Shown piece by piece: positions 31,726 through 40,201 of a stretch of DNA of 60,689 nt. The DNA lies in IMG/VR virus record IMGVR_UViG_3300004173_000066, positions 1 to 60,689 of that record. One strand, given 5' to 3'. The DNA comes from a virus. The translations under genes and the position numbers were made by a program. The notes beneath the pieces were generated by a model. It was given only the letters and a program-made list of their open reading frames with translations, was not told the DNA's origin and did not search any database. Each line of letters starts with the position of its first letter. Position 1 is the first letter of the stretch.

Positions 31726-32900
31726 TGGCAGATCTTCCGACCCCTGATGACCTCGCCCGCGCGGCGCAAGGATCGCTCCGCGTCTCGCTCGACCCGAGCG
31801 GGCGCGGCCTCGTGGACCTGCGCGCCGGGAGCCGCCTCGATGCCTTCGTGGGCGTGGGGGCGGCGCTCGGCACCCGCGTCTCGGCCTACGCCGCCGACCG
31901 CGCCGCGGCCGGGCGCCTCGCCACGGCGACGGGCGAGGACCTGGAGCAGTTCGCGCGCGACTTCTTCGACGAGGGCCGCAAGGTCGCCGTCGCCGCGACC
32001 GGGAGCCGGCGCTTCACCCGGACGGGCGGCACCGGGGCGACGTCCATCCCCCGCGGGTCGCGCGTCGGCGTCCCGGCGACGGCCACGCAGCCCGCGGTGG
32101 TGTTCGAGGCGATCGAGACCGTGGCCGTGGGCGCCGGGGTCACCACCGTCGACGTCGCGCTCCGGTGCACCGAGACGGGCCCCGCCGGGAACCTCACGGA
32201 CCCGGGCGCCGTCACGGCCCTGCTCGACCCGCTCCCCACGACCTCGCCCGCCTCGGCCTGGACCCTCGCGGCGACGCCGGGGGCGGTCTTCGGCGGCGGT
32301 GCGGCGGTCGAGACCGACGATGAGCTCCGGTACCGCCTGGGGCAGTACGACCCCATCACCGCCCGCATCCGGGGCACGCGCGACGCGATCCTCGCGGGGA
32401 CCCTGCGGGTGCCCGGCGTCCGCTGGGTCACCGCGATCGAGCCCGGCGACGGGACCGTGGTGGCGTTCGCGGGCGACGCGGGCTTCGCGCTCCCCGCGGC
32501 GCTCCGGAGCGCGATCGACACGGAGCTGCTCGGTTGGCGCTGCTTCGGGGTGCCCGTGCTGGTGCGTGGCTTCACGGTCACCCCCGTCCCCGTCACGGGC
32601 ACGATCTACATGGCGCGCCGCCTCGCCGAGTACGACGAGACGGCGCTGCGCGCCGCGGCCGTCGCCCGGGTGAAGGCCTACTTCGACGCCCGGCCCTACC
32701 CCGACGAGTACTTCGTCAACGCCCTCGAAGCCGCGCTCTTCCGCGCGGACGACGAGGTGCAGCAGGTGGTGCTCTCGTCGCCAATGGTCGATGTGCGCCG
32801 CCCCTCCGACGGGGGCTACGGCGCGCTGGGGACAGCCGTCCGCTACGTCGTCACGGACGCCTCGCTCCAGCTCACCTTCGCCGAACGCCTCTCGATCTGA
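31725..32900 (+). CDS. Baseplate J-like protein (391 aa)
   Basis: ATG 31725. Pattern of the Baseplate_J family: TGEDLEQFARDFFDEGRKVA, FTRTGGTGATSIPRGSRVGV, CTETGPAGNLTDPGAV, then ETDDELRYRLGQY. Wedge protein that links the central hub to fibres. Length is typical. Confidence 0.9.
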   Translation: MADLPTPDDLARAAQGSLRVSLDPSGRGLVDLRAGSRLDAFVGVGAALGTRVSAYAADRAAAGRLATATGEDLEQFARDFFDEGRKVAVAATGSRRFTRTGGTGATSIPRGSRVGVPATATQPAVVFEAIETVAVGAGVTTVDVALRCTETGPAGNLTDPGAVTALLDPLPTTSPASAWTLAATPGAVFGGGAAVETDDELRYRLGQYDPITARIRGTRDAILAGTLRVPGVRWVTAIEPGDGTVVAFAGDAGFALPAALRSAIDTELLGWRCFGVPVLVRGFTVTPVPVTGTIYMARRLAEYDETALRAAAVARVKAYFDARPYPDEYFVNALEAALFRADDEVQQVVLSSPMVDVRRPSDGGYGALGTAVRYVVTDASLQLTFAERLSI

Positions 32901-32913
32901 CGGAGCCCGCCCG

Positions 32914-33432
32914 ATGGCCATGTACCCCGACACGCAGCTCCGCGACGACCTGCCCGACGACGACTTCGGCGGTCGACCCGCGGTGGAGTTCGGCGGCCTC
33001 GCCTGGGCCTGGGCCAGCGCCGTGCTGACCTTCCTCGGCCGCGCGTACCTCGCCTACTGCCGCGTCCCATGGAGCACCGTGGTCGCGGTCTCGCAGAACG
33101 CCGCCGCGGCGGGCCAGGTCGCGGTCTTCGCGCCCGCCGTCGCCGTCACGGGCCGCGGCTACGTCGTGACGCCCTACGCGGCGAGCCTCACCGAGGCGCG
33201 CGTGCTGGGCGTGTATCTCGAGTCGTGCAGCGCCGGAGCGCGGGTGCGCATCGCGACGGCCGGGGTCCTGCCGCCGTCGGTCACCGGCCTCGGCTCGCGC
33301 GCGGCGCCCGCCGACGCCGGGCTCGACGCCGCGACGGGGCGGGTCCGGGTCGCGGTGGGCGGCGACCTGGTGCTCGGCCGGCTCGACGTCGCGGGCAACC
33401 TGCTCTTCACCGGCTACGGCGCCGGGGTCTGA
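32914..33432 (+). CDS. Hypothetical baseplate protein (172 aa)
   Basis: ATG 32914 with GGAG. A short acidic start (LRDDLPDDDFGG), a hydrophobic helix (AWAWASAVLTFLGRAYLAYC), then beta strands. Situated between gpJ-like and gpI-like genes; no family known. Confidence 0.6.
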   Translation: MAMYPDTQLRDDLPDDDFGGRPAVEFGGLAWAWASAVLTFLGRAYLAYCRVPWSTVVAVSQNAAAAGQVAVFAPAVAVTGRGYVVTPYAASLTEARVLGVYLESCSAGARVRIATAGVLPPSVTGLGSRAAPADAGLDAATGRVRVAVGGDLVLGRLDVAGNLLFTGYGAGV

Positions 33433-33433
33433 G

Positions 33434-34240
33434 ATGCGGCTCCCCGCGGACAACAGCCTCGCGCTCGCGCCAGCCAACGACCAGCTCGTGCTCGACCGGA
33501 GCGACCGTCCCGCGCCCACGCGGGAGGCCGTGCTCGCGCTGGCTCCGTCCTGGGTGCGCGAGGCCGAGAGCCCCGTGCGCGCCGCCGTGCTCGATGGGCT
33601 CTCGTCCCAGATGAACCTCACCTGGGCGCGCTCGGGCCAGGCGCTCGCCGCGATCGCCTCGCCCCGCAACGCCCCGGACCTCTGGCTCGACGCCTGGGGC
33701 GAGCTCCTGCACCGCCCGCGCGTGGCCGGAGAGGGGGACGGGCCCTACCGGGCGCGCCTCCTCGCACGGCCCGACGTGGTCACACCCAGCGCCATCCGCA
33801 GCGCCGTGGAGCGCATCGCGGCGGAGGCCACCTCGGTCCCGCCGGTCGCGATAGAGCCCGCCGTCGATGCCGTCTTCGCCGCGCCCGTCGTGAGCGCCTG
33901 GAGCTGCTTCGCGCAGCCCGCGACCGCGCGGCTCTGGTCCGAGGATCCGAGTCGGCCGGGCGAGCGCTGGGGCGCCTGGGCGACGCCCGTGGCGCGCGCC
34001 CTCTTCTGGGTCGTGCTCCCGACCGAGGCCGCCGAGGGGGAGCCGATCGCGTTCGCGGAGCGCCTCCCGGGCGATGCGGCGAGCGACAGCTTCGCGGCCG
34101 CGGCGGGCGGGGCATGGGCCTTCGCGCTTGCCAGCGCGAGCAGCCTCTTCGACCGCGTGATCGCCGAGGTCGAGCCCCGCCGAGGCGGCGGCGTGGCCTG
34201 GCTGATGTTCAACGACCCGCTGCTCTTCGCGGCGGTGTGA
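33434..34240 (+). CDS. Tail protein I / gp48-like baseplate component (268 aa)
   Basis: ATG 33434. Contains APDLWLDAWGELLHRPRVAG and GPYRARLLARPDVVTPSAIR, which match the DUF2313/gpI segment LDxWGxxxGxPR...R..I. Connects wedges to the tail fibre encoded next. Confidence 0.65.
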   Translation: MRLPADNSLALAPANDQLVLDRSDRPAPTREAVLALAPSWVREAESPVRAAVLDGLSSQMNLTWARSGQALAAIASPRNAPDLWLDAWGELLHRPRVAGEGDGPYRARLLARPDVVTPSAIRSAVERIAAEATSVPPVAIEPAVDAVFAAPVVSAWSCFAQPATARLWSEDPSRPGERWGAWATPVARALFWVVLPTEAAEGEPIAFAERLPGDAASDSFAAAAGGAWAFALASASSLFDRVIAEVEPRRGGGVAWLMFNDPLLFAAV

Positions 34241-34247
34241 GGCAACC

Positions 34248-35375
34248 ATGAGTGGAACTCTCGCCAAGTGGACCGACGGCCAGGCCGTCACGACCCCGGA
34301 CCTTCAGCGCGGGGCCAACGCGGCCGCCGCGGCCGACGACCTCGTGTATGAGGCCCTGCTGCCCGTGACGACGTTCGTGGGCAGCCACCGGCGTGTCCTG
34401 CCGCTCGTGCCGGAGGACGAGGGCGGCGCCGTGCAGAATCACGTCTCCGGCGTCGGAGCGGGACTCCTCTACGTGCAGCCCGCGCTCTACGAGGCGGCCG
34501 AGGAGATCCCCTCGGGGAGCGACGTGCTGCAGGTGGTCCTCGCGGGCCGCCTGCGCGACGGCTTCCAGTCGACCGCGGCCCTCTCGGCCAATCCCACGGG
34601 CTCGCCCCGCACGGACCTGCTCTACGCGGTTCTCACGCGCGCGACGACGCTCTCCGAGACCCGGCGCGTGAAGGACCTCGACGGGCACGTCGCGAGCACC
34701 GCGCTCGCCGTCGAGAACAAGCCCACGGTCGCCTTCCTGATCGCCGAGGGCACGACCTCAGCGCCCGCCGAGGGGGTTGGGGCCTACCACTTCCCGCTCG
34801 CGCAGATCACGCTCCCGGCCCTGTACACCGAGGGCACCGCCATCACGCAGGACATGATCCGGCAGGTGTGGCAGCGGGCCTTCGTGCCTACGACGGCCCT
34901 GCGCGCGGTCGTGGGCGACGAGTTCGGCGCGGGCGTCGCGGGCGTGCTCGAGCCCGTCAGCACGCCGCCGGACTGGAGCCGCTTCGGGGCCGAGCACCGC
35001 TTCGCGCTCGTGTTCAAGCACCTCGGCGAGAGCGCGACCACGTGGAACTTCGGCGACCGCGCCTCCCGGCTCGACTGGCGCAACCGGCTCGTGCGCTTCT
35101 CGCTCGTGCGCGCCGCCTCCCACGCGGGCGCCTACCCGTCGGCCCACCAGGTCACCGCGCCTGGCGCGAGCCTGAGCGAGACCTCGGGCTGGCTCTTCAC
35201 CGGCACCACCGCCGGGACGATCTGGACGAGCGCCCGCGGCTTCGTGCTCGGGATCGGGATCGGGCTCGGGATCGGGCTCCTCCAGCTCTCCAAGCCCGCG
35301 GGCTCCCCGCCGGACGACGGCACCCTGGGGGACAACTGGCTCCTCGTCGTCGAGACGATGGACCGCTTCCTCTAA
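34248..35375 (+). CDS. Tail fibre or appendage protein (375 aa)
   Basis: ATG 34248. Start SGTLAKWTDGQAVTTPDLQR is typical of fibre/appendage attachment domains; the rest is beta-rich with a Gly-Ile repeat FVLGIGIGLGIGLLQL near the end. Follows the gpI-like gene. Its stop overlaps by four bases the stop of the convergent lipoprotein gene. Confidence 0.65.
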   Translation: MSGTLAKWTDGQAVTTPDLQRGANAAAAADDLVYEALLPVTTFVGSHRRVLPLVPEDEGGAVQNHVSGVGAGLLYVQPALYEAAEEIPSGSDVLQVVLAGRLRDGFQSTAALSANPTGSPRTDLLYAVLTRATTLSETRRVKDLDGHVASTALAVENKPTVAFLIAEGTTSAPAEGVGAYHFPLAQITLPALYTEGTAITQDMIRQVWQRAFVPTTALRAVVGDEFGAGVAGVLEPVSTPPDWSRFGAEHRFALVFKHLGESATTWNFGDRASRLDWRNRLVRFSLVRAASHAGAYPSAHQVTAPGASLSETSGWLFTGTTAGTIWTSARGFVLGIGIGLGIGLLQLSKPAGSPPDDGTLGDNWLLVVETMDRFL

Positions 35376-36046
35376 CGGCAGGGGATCTCGCCGCTGGCGC
35401 GCCAGCAGGCGTTGCTCGTGGGGCTGGCGCCCGCGAAGCAGCGCGCCTCGCGCGAGAGATACGCCGACGCGTTCGGCGCGAGCTGCGACGACAGGCACCG
35501 TCGCAGCCCACCGAACGTCGCGACGCGCGCCGCGAGCTCCGGGAATCGCGCGAGCTGCGCCTCGCACCAGCGGGTGAGGGGGTGGATGGAGGGCCCGCCG
35601 CCCGGCCCGAACACCTGCGCCGGGTCGTCGTCCGCGTGGCCGTCGCAGTCCTCGTCGACGCCATCGCAGACCTCCATCGCGCTCGGGTGCGCGGCGGGGT
35701 TCCGATCGTCGCAGTCGCCGTTCATCGGCGCGAACCCGGGCGTCACCGCGTCGCAGGCCGCCATGCGCGACGCGCCGGTCCCGTAGCCGTCGCCGTCCTG
35801 GTCGGGCCACACGGGCCGCAGGCAGGGTCCGTCGCCCGCGGGGGCGTCCGCGCCCACCTCCGTCGACGCGTCGTCCGCTCCCGCCGCGTCGGCGAGCTCG
35901 CCGCCGTCTGCCGCCACGCACTGCCCGCCCTCGCACGCTGTCCCCGGTCCGCACGCGCCGCCGCAGGGGCCGGCGTCGGGGAAGAGAGGCAGCTCGGCCG
36001 AGCAGGCCGCGAGGGCGAGGGCGAGGAGCAGGATGAGGGAGCGCAT
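35372..36046 (-). CDS. Lipoprotein with MopE-like metal-binding repeats (224 aa), reversed moron
   Basis: ATG 36046; signal MRSLILLLALALAACSAELP with lipobox LAAC. An acidic Ala/Asp spacer, then DQDGDGYG, GDCDDRNPAAHPSAMEVC and DGVDEDCDGHADDD: the putative metal-binding motif common in Myxococcota surface proteins. About 12 Cys suggest disulfides. On the minus strand between two fibre genes, it is not a structural gene; probably made in the lysogen and exposed on the cell surface, perhaps excluding other phages. It is the best clue to the host phylum. Confidence 0.75.
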   Translation of the reverse strand: MRSLILLLALALAACSAELPLFPDAGPCGGACGPGTACEGGQCVAADGGELADAAGADDASTEVGADAPAGDGPCLRPVWPDQDGDGYGTGASRMAACDAVTPGFAPMNGDCDDRNPAAHPSAMEVCDGVDEDCDGHADDDPAQVFGPGGGPSIHPLTRWCEAQLARFPELAARVATFGGLRRCLSSQLAPNASAYLSREARCFAGASPTSNACWRASGEIPCR

Positions 36047-36199
36047 CGTCAGGGAGGGTGCTCCCGGCCGCGCGGGCCCTGCAACCCCCTGGTCCCGGCG
36101 CGGGCTCCCTGATCGGCAACACGTTGCTGGTGCTCGACACGCGCCTGCTGTCCGCCCCCCGGACACTCGTCCCCTCTCACCCGCCAGGACACCCACACC

Positions 36200-37150
36200 A
36201 TGAAAGAGATCGCACGCCCGGGCGGCGGCCGCGCCCTCCTGATCGAGGCCCTGCGCATCCTCGGCGCCACGATCGGGCAGACGCTCGTGCACAACGGCAC
36301 GGAGTTCGTGCCCGGCGTGCCCGCCCCGAGTGCGCCCGCGGCGCACGCCGCTTCGCACGCGACGGGGGGTAGCGATCCGATCACGGCGGACAACATCGGT
36401 GCGCTCGCGGTCACCGAGCTCAACAAGCCCGTGCACGGGCTCAACATGGATGGCGAGGTCATCTCGGGACTCGGCGAGCCCGCCGCGGACGACCACGCCA
36501 CGACGAAGCTCTACGTCGACACGGCCATCGCGGCGTCGGGAGCAGCGACCACGGCCTACGACTTCAGCGCGGCCACCGGCTTCACCGCCGACGGCGGCGT
36601 GGGCGGCACGGCCGCCGTCACCGCGGGCGTCGCGCGCCTCTCCAACCCGGCCGGGACCGCGTACCGCACGGCTGCGGTCGCCTACCAGGGCCCGTCGATC
36701 CGTCGCGCGCTCCCGTCGCCCTCCTACGTCGACGTGGCGGTGCGCCTCGCGGCGGGGCCCTCCGTCGTTGGCACGCAGGTCACGCTGGAACTCAGCGACG
36801 CGGCCACGGCCGGCACGCGCGTCTGCGTGCTCGTGCAGCAGACCCGGGACGTGTCGATCTACCGCCAGGACACGAACGCGATCCTGGCCACGGCGGGCGG
36901 CGCCTTCGCGAGCTTCACGGGGCAGGAGTGGGTGAGGATCCGCGCCGTACCCGGCTTCATCCTCGCCTACTACGGCGTGGGCGTCGGCGGGGCCATGCCG
37001 ACCGCGTGGACCCAAGTCGGCAGCGCGCTCGCGCTCTCGGCTTTCTGGTCCCACGTCACGCTCGGGCTCGTCGTGGTGTCCACCGGCGCGGACTCCACCG
37101 TCGACCTCGACGACCTCACCGTCCTCTCGGTGCCGACGCCCTCGCTCTGA
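36200..37150 (+). CDS. Tail fibre protein (316 aa)
   Basis: ATG 36200 with AGGA upstream. Fibre landmarks: AAHAASHATGGSDPITADNI and EPAADDHATTKLYVDTAIAA, both seen in receptor-binding fibres. C-terminal half is beta-rich (WVRIRAVPGFILAYYGVGVG), possibly a jelly-roll/lectin-like tip. Likely second receptor-binding component after the 34.2-kb fibre. Confidence 0.75.
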   Translation: MKEIARPGGGRALLIEALRILGATIGQTLVHNGTEFVPGVPAPSAPAAHAASHATGGSDPITADNIGALAVTELNKPVHGLNMDGEVISGLGEPAADDHATTKLYVDTAIAASGAATTAYDFSAATGFTADGGVGGTAAVTAGVARLSNPAGTAYRTAAVAYQGPSIRRALPSPSYVDVAVRLAAGPSVVGTQVTLELSDAATAGTRVCVLVQQTRDVSIYRQDTNAILATAGGAFASFTGQEWVRIRAVPGFILAYYGVGVGGAMPTAWTQVGSALALSAFWSHVTLGLVVVSTGADSTVDLDDLTVLSVPTPSL

Positions 37151-37207
37151 CGCTCCCGCCCCTCCGCCCCACCCACCGCGGCTCACGGCCGCAGACGGAC
37201 CCTGCCC

Positions 37208-37486
37208 GTGCACGACCACCACCCCAACGCCCTCATGGGCGCGCTCGCGTTCCTGTCCGCTGGCGCTGGCGCCGTTCTTGGCGAGCGGCTCATCTCCGCC
37301 CTCGTCGGCCTCGGGATGAGCCTCCTCGGCTCGCTGCTCTACCAGCTCGCCCAGCGTGCGATCCGCGTCGGGGGTGACGCGCTCGAGCAGCGCGCCCGCC
37401 GCCGCCTCGGCGTCGCCCTCGCGCCCTCGTCGACGGACGCCCCGGGGCGTCCCGAGACGTCCCAGGACGTCCCGCCCGCCGCCTGA
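37208..37486 (+). CDS. Small membrane protein, holin-like (92 aa)
   Basis: GTG 37208. Hydrophobic, small-residue-rich spans NALMGALAFLSAGAGAVLGE and LISALVGLGMSLLGSLLYQL with a basic tail. The size and tail-end location are compatible with a holin. Its last codons are the GACGTC array C (APGRPETSQDVPPAA). Confidence 0.5.
   Translation: MHDHHPNALMGALAFLSAGAGAVLGERLISALVGLGMSLLGSLLYQLAQRAIRVGGDALEQRARRRLGVALAPSSTDAPGRPETSQDVPPAA
37446..37471 (+). repeat. GACGTC array, site C (three decamers)
   Basis: GGCGTC at 37446, GACGTC at 37456 and 37466, 10-bp phased, inside the 3' end of the membrane-protein gene. From 37466 a 21-bp stretch through the TGA is identical to 38585-38605 at site D. Confidence 0.55.
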
Positions 37487-37546
37487 TCCCATGGCGCGGC
37501 CCCGCGAGACGGGACATCCCGGGAGCGCCGCAGGCCGCGGTCAATC

Positions 37547-37612
37547 TTACGCGTGTTCGTAAGCAGGGGCTTACGTCAAGGCCTTGCCTCGTCCCCCCCA
37601 CCTCCGTATCTT
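37547..37612 (+). promoter_or_regulatory. Regulated promoter of the DUF2335 moron
   Basis: TTGCCT (37584-37589), 17 nt, TATCTT (37607-37612), with ATG at 37621 only eight bases later (leaderless). Upstream lies an inverted repeat CTTACG-6 nt-CGTAAG (about 37547-37564) and a further CTTACG (about 37570-37575), likely operators for an unidentified regulator. Confidence 0.6.
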
Positions 37613-37620
37613 CCGCCCCG

Positions 37621-37881
37621 ATGCGTCGTCGTTTGATCACTCCCCAGCCCGGTGGACCCACGGTGGATGCCTCTGCGTTTCTCGCAGGTGTGGCAGCCCT
37701 CGGCGAGGGCATGGCCGGGCTTTGCCTGCACGCGAAGAGCTCCGCCTCGGTGATCTACTACCGGTCGCCGGGGCACGACCGGGAGGCGCTGCGGGCGGAC
37801 GTCCACCACGTCGCCCATGATCTGGGCGAGGCCTTCGTGGCCTATGAGCAGAACCGCAAGGCGCGCGGCCTGACGCCGTGA
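37621..37881 (+). CDS. Small moron protein (86 aa)
   Basis: ATG 37621 at the predicted transcription start, no ribosome site. Helical (AFLAGVAALGEGMAGLCLHA; ADVHHVAHDLGEAFVAYEQN). Overlaps the DUF2335 gene by four bases, so the pair works together. Function unknown. Confidence 0.6.
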   Translation: MRRRLITPQPGGPTVDASAFLAGVAALGEGMAGLCLHAKSSASVIYYRSPGHDREALRADVHHVAHDLGEAFVAYEQNRKARGLTP

Positions 37882-38417
37882 CGAAGAAGCAGACGGACCG
37901 ACCCTCGCCGATCGAGGAAGGGCGGACGTCCCTTCAGCCCGCCTCTCCGTCTTCGCCGGACAACCGCCGTGCGCGTCTGGCCAGCGCGCACCCCGACGGC
38001 ACCCAGCTCGCGGCCGACATCCCCTGGAACGATGGCCCGCTCCCTCCGGCGGCCGAACTGCAGGCGTACCAGGAAGTGGATCCGCAGCTCGTTCCGTGGC
38101 TCCTGGCGGCGGCTGATAAGGAGCAGAGCCACCGCCATGATGCGGACCGGGCCCAGTGGGCGGAGGTCAGCGCGGCCTCGGCGGTCAACGCCTATCGCAG
38201 CAAGGTCGGTCTCTGGTTGGGGTTCGTGATTGCGATCGTCGGGCTCCTCGTCGCGGGCGTCACGGCGTATGTTGGGCACCCGGTCACCGCCGGCGTCATC
38301 GGCGGCCTGGACCTGGTGTCCTTGCTCGCGGCTACGGGGCTGGCCCGGCGGGCGTCCAGTACCGGCGCTCTGCCCGCCGAGTCGCCTGCGGCAACGGCCC
38401 TGCCTCCGCCGCGCTGA
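37878..38417 (+). CDS. DUF2335 predicted membrane protein (179 aa)
   Basis: GTG 37878. The segment GPLPPAAELQAYQEVDPQLV, then LAAADKEQSHRHDADRAQWA and two spans (VGLWLGFVIAIVGLLVAGVT; VTAGVIGGLDLVSLLAATGL) is the DUF2335 layout: cytoplasmic helical domain plus hairpin in the inner membrane. DUF2335 proteins are frequent in prophages and islands; function unproven, exclusion of other phages is possible. Confidence 0.75.
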   Translation: MTKKQTDRPSPIEEGRTSLQPASPSSPDNRRARLASAHPDGTQLAADIPWNDGPLPPAAELQAYQEVDPQLVPWLLAAADKEQSHRHDADRAQWAEVSAASAVNAYRSKVGLWLGFVIAIVGLLVAGVTAYVGHPVTAGVIGGLDLVSLLAATGLARRASSTGALPAESPAATALPPPR

Positions 38418-38451
38418 ACGTTTCCGCGCCTCGCGTCCATGCGCACCCGTG

Positions 38452-38494
38452 ACGGCCCGCTCCCTCCCCGTGAGGGGCGCGGGCCGTAGCTTTT
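38452..38494 (+). terminator. Rho-independent terminator of the moron
   Basis: Stem ACGGCCCGC (38452-38460)/GCGGGCCGT (38479-38487) with an inner CCCC-GTGA-GGGG, followed by AGC and TTTT (38491-38494). Closes the unit begun at 37584. Confidence 0.75.
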
Positions 38495-38521
38495 CGGCCC
38501 ACGTCCTTCCCTAGCGCGCCG

Positions 38522-38605
38522 ATGGCGTCCCCTGGAGCGGGGGCGCCCGCAGCCCCGCCGCGCTCGTCGCACCGGACGTCCTCGGACGTCCCGCCCGCCG
38601 CCTGA
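38522..38605 (+). CDS. Possible 27-aa reading frame carrying GACGTC site D
   Basis: ATG 38522 to TGA 38603-38605, ending RTSSDVPPAA like the membrane protein at 37208-37486. Probably a relic of a duplication of that gene's 3' end rather than a working gene. Confidence 0.2.
   Translation: MASPGAGAPAAPPRSSHRTSSDVPPAA
38575..38590 (+). repeat. GACGTC array, site D (two hexamers)
   Basis: GACGTC at 38575 and 38585, 10-bp phased, in the gap between the moron terminator and the holin candidate. Shares 21 identical bases with site C. Confidence 0.5.
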
Positions 38606-38708
38606 CCCTGCGGCCCCTCGGCTGCCGGGGTCTGCCGCCTTCTGCAACACGCCCATCGCCGTCCACCCACCCGCTACGCGCCGCCCCTCGGCGCGGAAAG
38701 GCCGCCCC

Positions 38709-39308
38709 GTGTCCCAGCTCCTCCCGTACCTCTACGCCGCCCTCGCGCTCCTGATCCTCTTCGCCGCGGTCCCGGCCTCGCTCTACGGCCTCGCGTGGCT
38801 GCGAGCGAAGCGCGTCGCCCAGGACTCGCTCGCCGCGAAGATCGCCTTCGAAGCGATCGAAGGCCTCGCCGCCACCATCGTCGCCGCCGCGGCCACCGAG
38901 GTCGCCGACCTGAAGGACCCGACGAAGCCCGGCCGGTGGGACGCCGCCGCGGCCGCGCGGATCTTCCAGCGCGCCGTCTACGACCTCGCGCGCGTCGGCG
39001 GGAAGCTCGTGGCGGACATCCGCGCGCTGCAGCGCCTGACGCCCCAGGCAGTCGAAGCGCTCATCGAGGCCGCGGTCGAAGCCCAGGTCGGGAAGCTGCG
39101 CGCGCTCCAGGGCGCGGGCGCGGCGCGCATCCTCGAGCCGAGCGAGCTCGCGCGCGTCGAGGGCCTGCACGACCTCGCCGCCACCCCGGCCTCCCTCGGC
39201 GGACCCCTGCGCGGCGCCACGCGCCCGATGGGCTTCCCCGTCGCCTCGGCGCCCCACGGGAGCTCTGCCGGCGAGCCCCCGCGCGATCCGTCTTCCCCCA
39301 CCCGCTGA
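38709..39308 (+). CDS. Putative holin / lysis-region membrane protein (199 aa)
   Basis: GTG 38709. One strong N-terminal span (LYAALALLILFAAVPASLYG) then a cytoplasmic helical domain (AKIAFEAIEGLAATIVAAAA; QAVEALIEAAVEAQVGKLRA) and a disordered Pro/Ser tail. The N-anchored topology and downstream lysis genes resemble LLH-type holins, but it is longer than usual. Confidence 0.5.
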   Translation: MSQLLPYLYAALALLILFAAVPASLYGLAWLRAKRVAQDSLAAKIAFEAIEGLAATIVAAAATEVADLKDPTKPGRWDAAAAARIFQRAVYDLARVGGKLVADIRALQRLTPQAVEALIEAAVEAQVGKLRALQGAGAARILEPSELARVEGLHDLAATPASLGGPLRGATRPMGFPVASAPHGSSAGEPPRDPSSPTR

Positions 39309-39386
39309 GCCCCCCGCCCGGGCCGCCCGCGCGCCCGGCGACGCCTTCCGTCCTCGCTCCCCACCCCAACCCATCGAGGTTCACCC

Positions 39387-39992
39387 GTGAAGCACTTGCG
39401 CGCCTTCGTCCTCTTCCTCGCCTGCCTGATCGCCACCACCCCCGCGTGCCTGCCCCCGCAGCCCATCCCCCCCTCCGACGGGGGCGTCCCGGCCGTCACC
39501 CCCTCGGGCTGGACCCGCACCGCGCACCTCGCCGCGACCGTGGGGCACGGCCTGATCGCCGTGGCCCGGCCCATCGTCGCTGCGGTCGCCGTGGACCCGG
39601 GGGCCACCCGTGCGGCGCGGGCCTTCGATGCGGCCGACGATGCGCTCGGAGGCCTGGACCGCGCCGTCACGGCCTACGAGGCTCGCGGGGGCGACGCCTG
39701 CGCTGCCTACGCGGCGGCGGGCGCGTCGGCAGTGGCGCTGCGCGAGCTGGTGGACGTCCTCGCCGACAACGGCTTCGCGATCGGGGTGCCGCTCGGCCGC
39801 GTGGTCGACCTGGTGGCGTCCGTGGTCGACGGGCTCATCCCCGCCTGCCAGCGCGACGCCGGCTGGTCGAGCGCCGGCGCCTCCGCCAACACCCACCAGC
39901 GCGACGTCGAGCAGCGCGCGCGCCTGCGGGGCGTGATCCTGCGCCGGGACCTCGACCGGATCACCCCGGCCCTCGACGGGGGCGCGCGATGA
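39387..39992 (+). CDS. Secreted or lipid-anchored lysis-region protein (201 aa)
   Basis: GTG 39387 with GAGG. Signal MKHLRAFVLFLACLIATTPA then CLPPQP, a likely lipobox. The rest is helical and ends in a charged segment (RDVEQRARLRGVILRRDLDR). By place it could be a spanin-like outer-membrane partner, although longer than Rz1. Confidence 0.5.
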   Translation: MKHLRAFVLFLACLIATTPACLPPQPIPPSDGGVPAVTPSGWTRTAHLAATVGHGLIAVARPIVAAVAVDPGATRAARAFDAADDALGGLDRAVTAYEARGGDACAAYAAAGASAVALRELVDVLADNGFAIGVPLGRVVDLVASVVDGLIPACQRDAGWSSAGASANTHQRDVEQRARLRGVILRRDLDRITPALDGGAR

Positions 39993-40201
39993 AGGCGCCG
40001 ACCCTCCAGGAGGCTCGCGCCTCGGTCGACGTCGACCACGACGTCCTCAGCTACGGCAGCGACGGCGCCGGGGGCGTGCACCTCTGCCTCGGCGAGGGGC
40101 GGATCCACCTCTCGGCCGACGCGGTCCGCGCTCTCGCGGCGGGCCTCGAGGCGGAGGCTGCGCGTCCGGCCTCGCCCGCGCCGTCGGAGCCCGGTCGATG
40201 A
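39989..40201 (+). CDS. Small hypothetical lysis-region protein (70 aa)
   Basis: ATGA overlaps at both ends (39989 and 40198). Acidic start (SVDVDHDVLSYGSDGAGGVH), amphipathic helix (LSADAVRALAAGLEAEAARP) and Pro-rich end. No family. Confidence 0.55.
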   Translation: MKAPTLQEARASVDVDHDVLSYGSDGAGGVHLCLGEGRIHLSADAVRALAAGLEAEAARPASPAPSEPGR

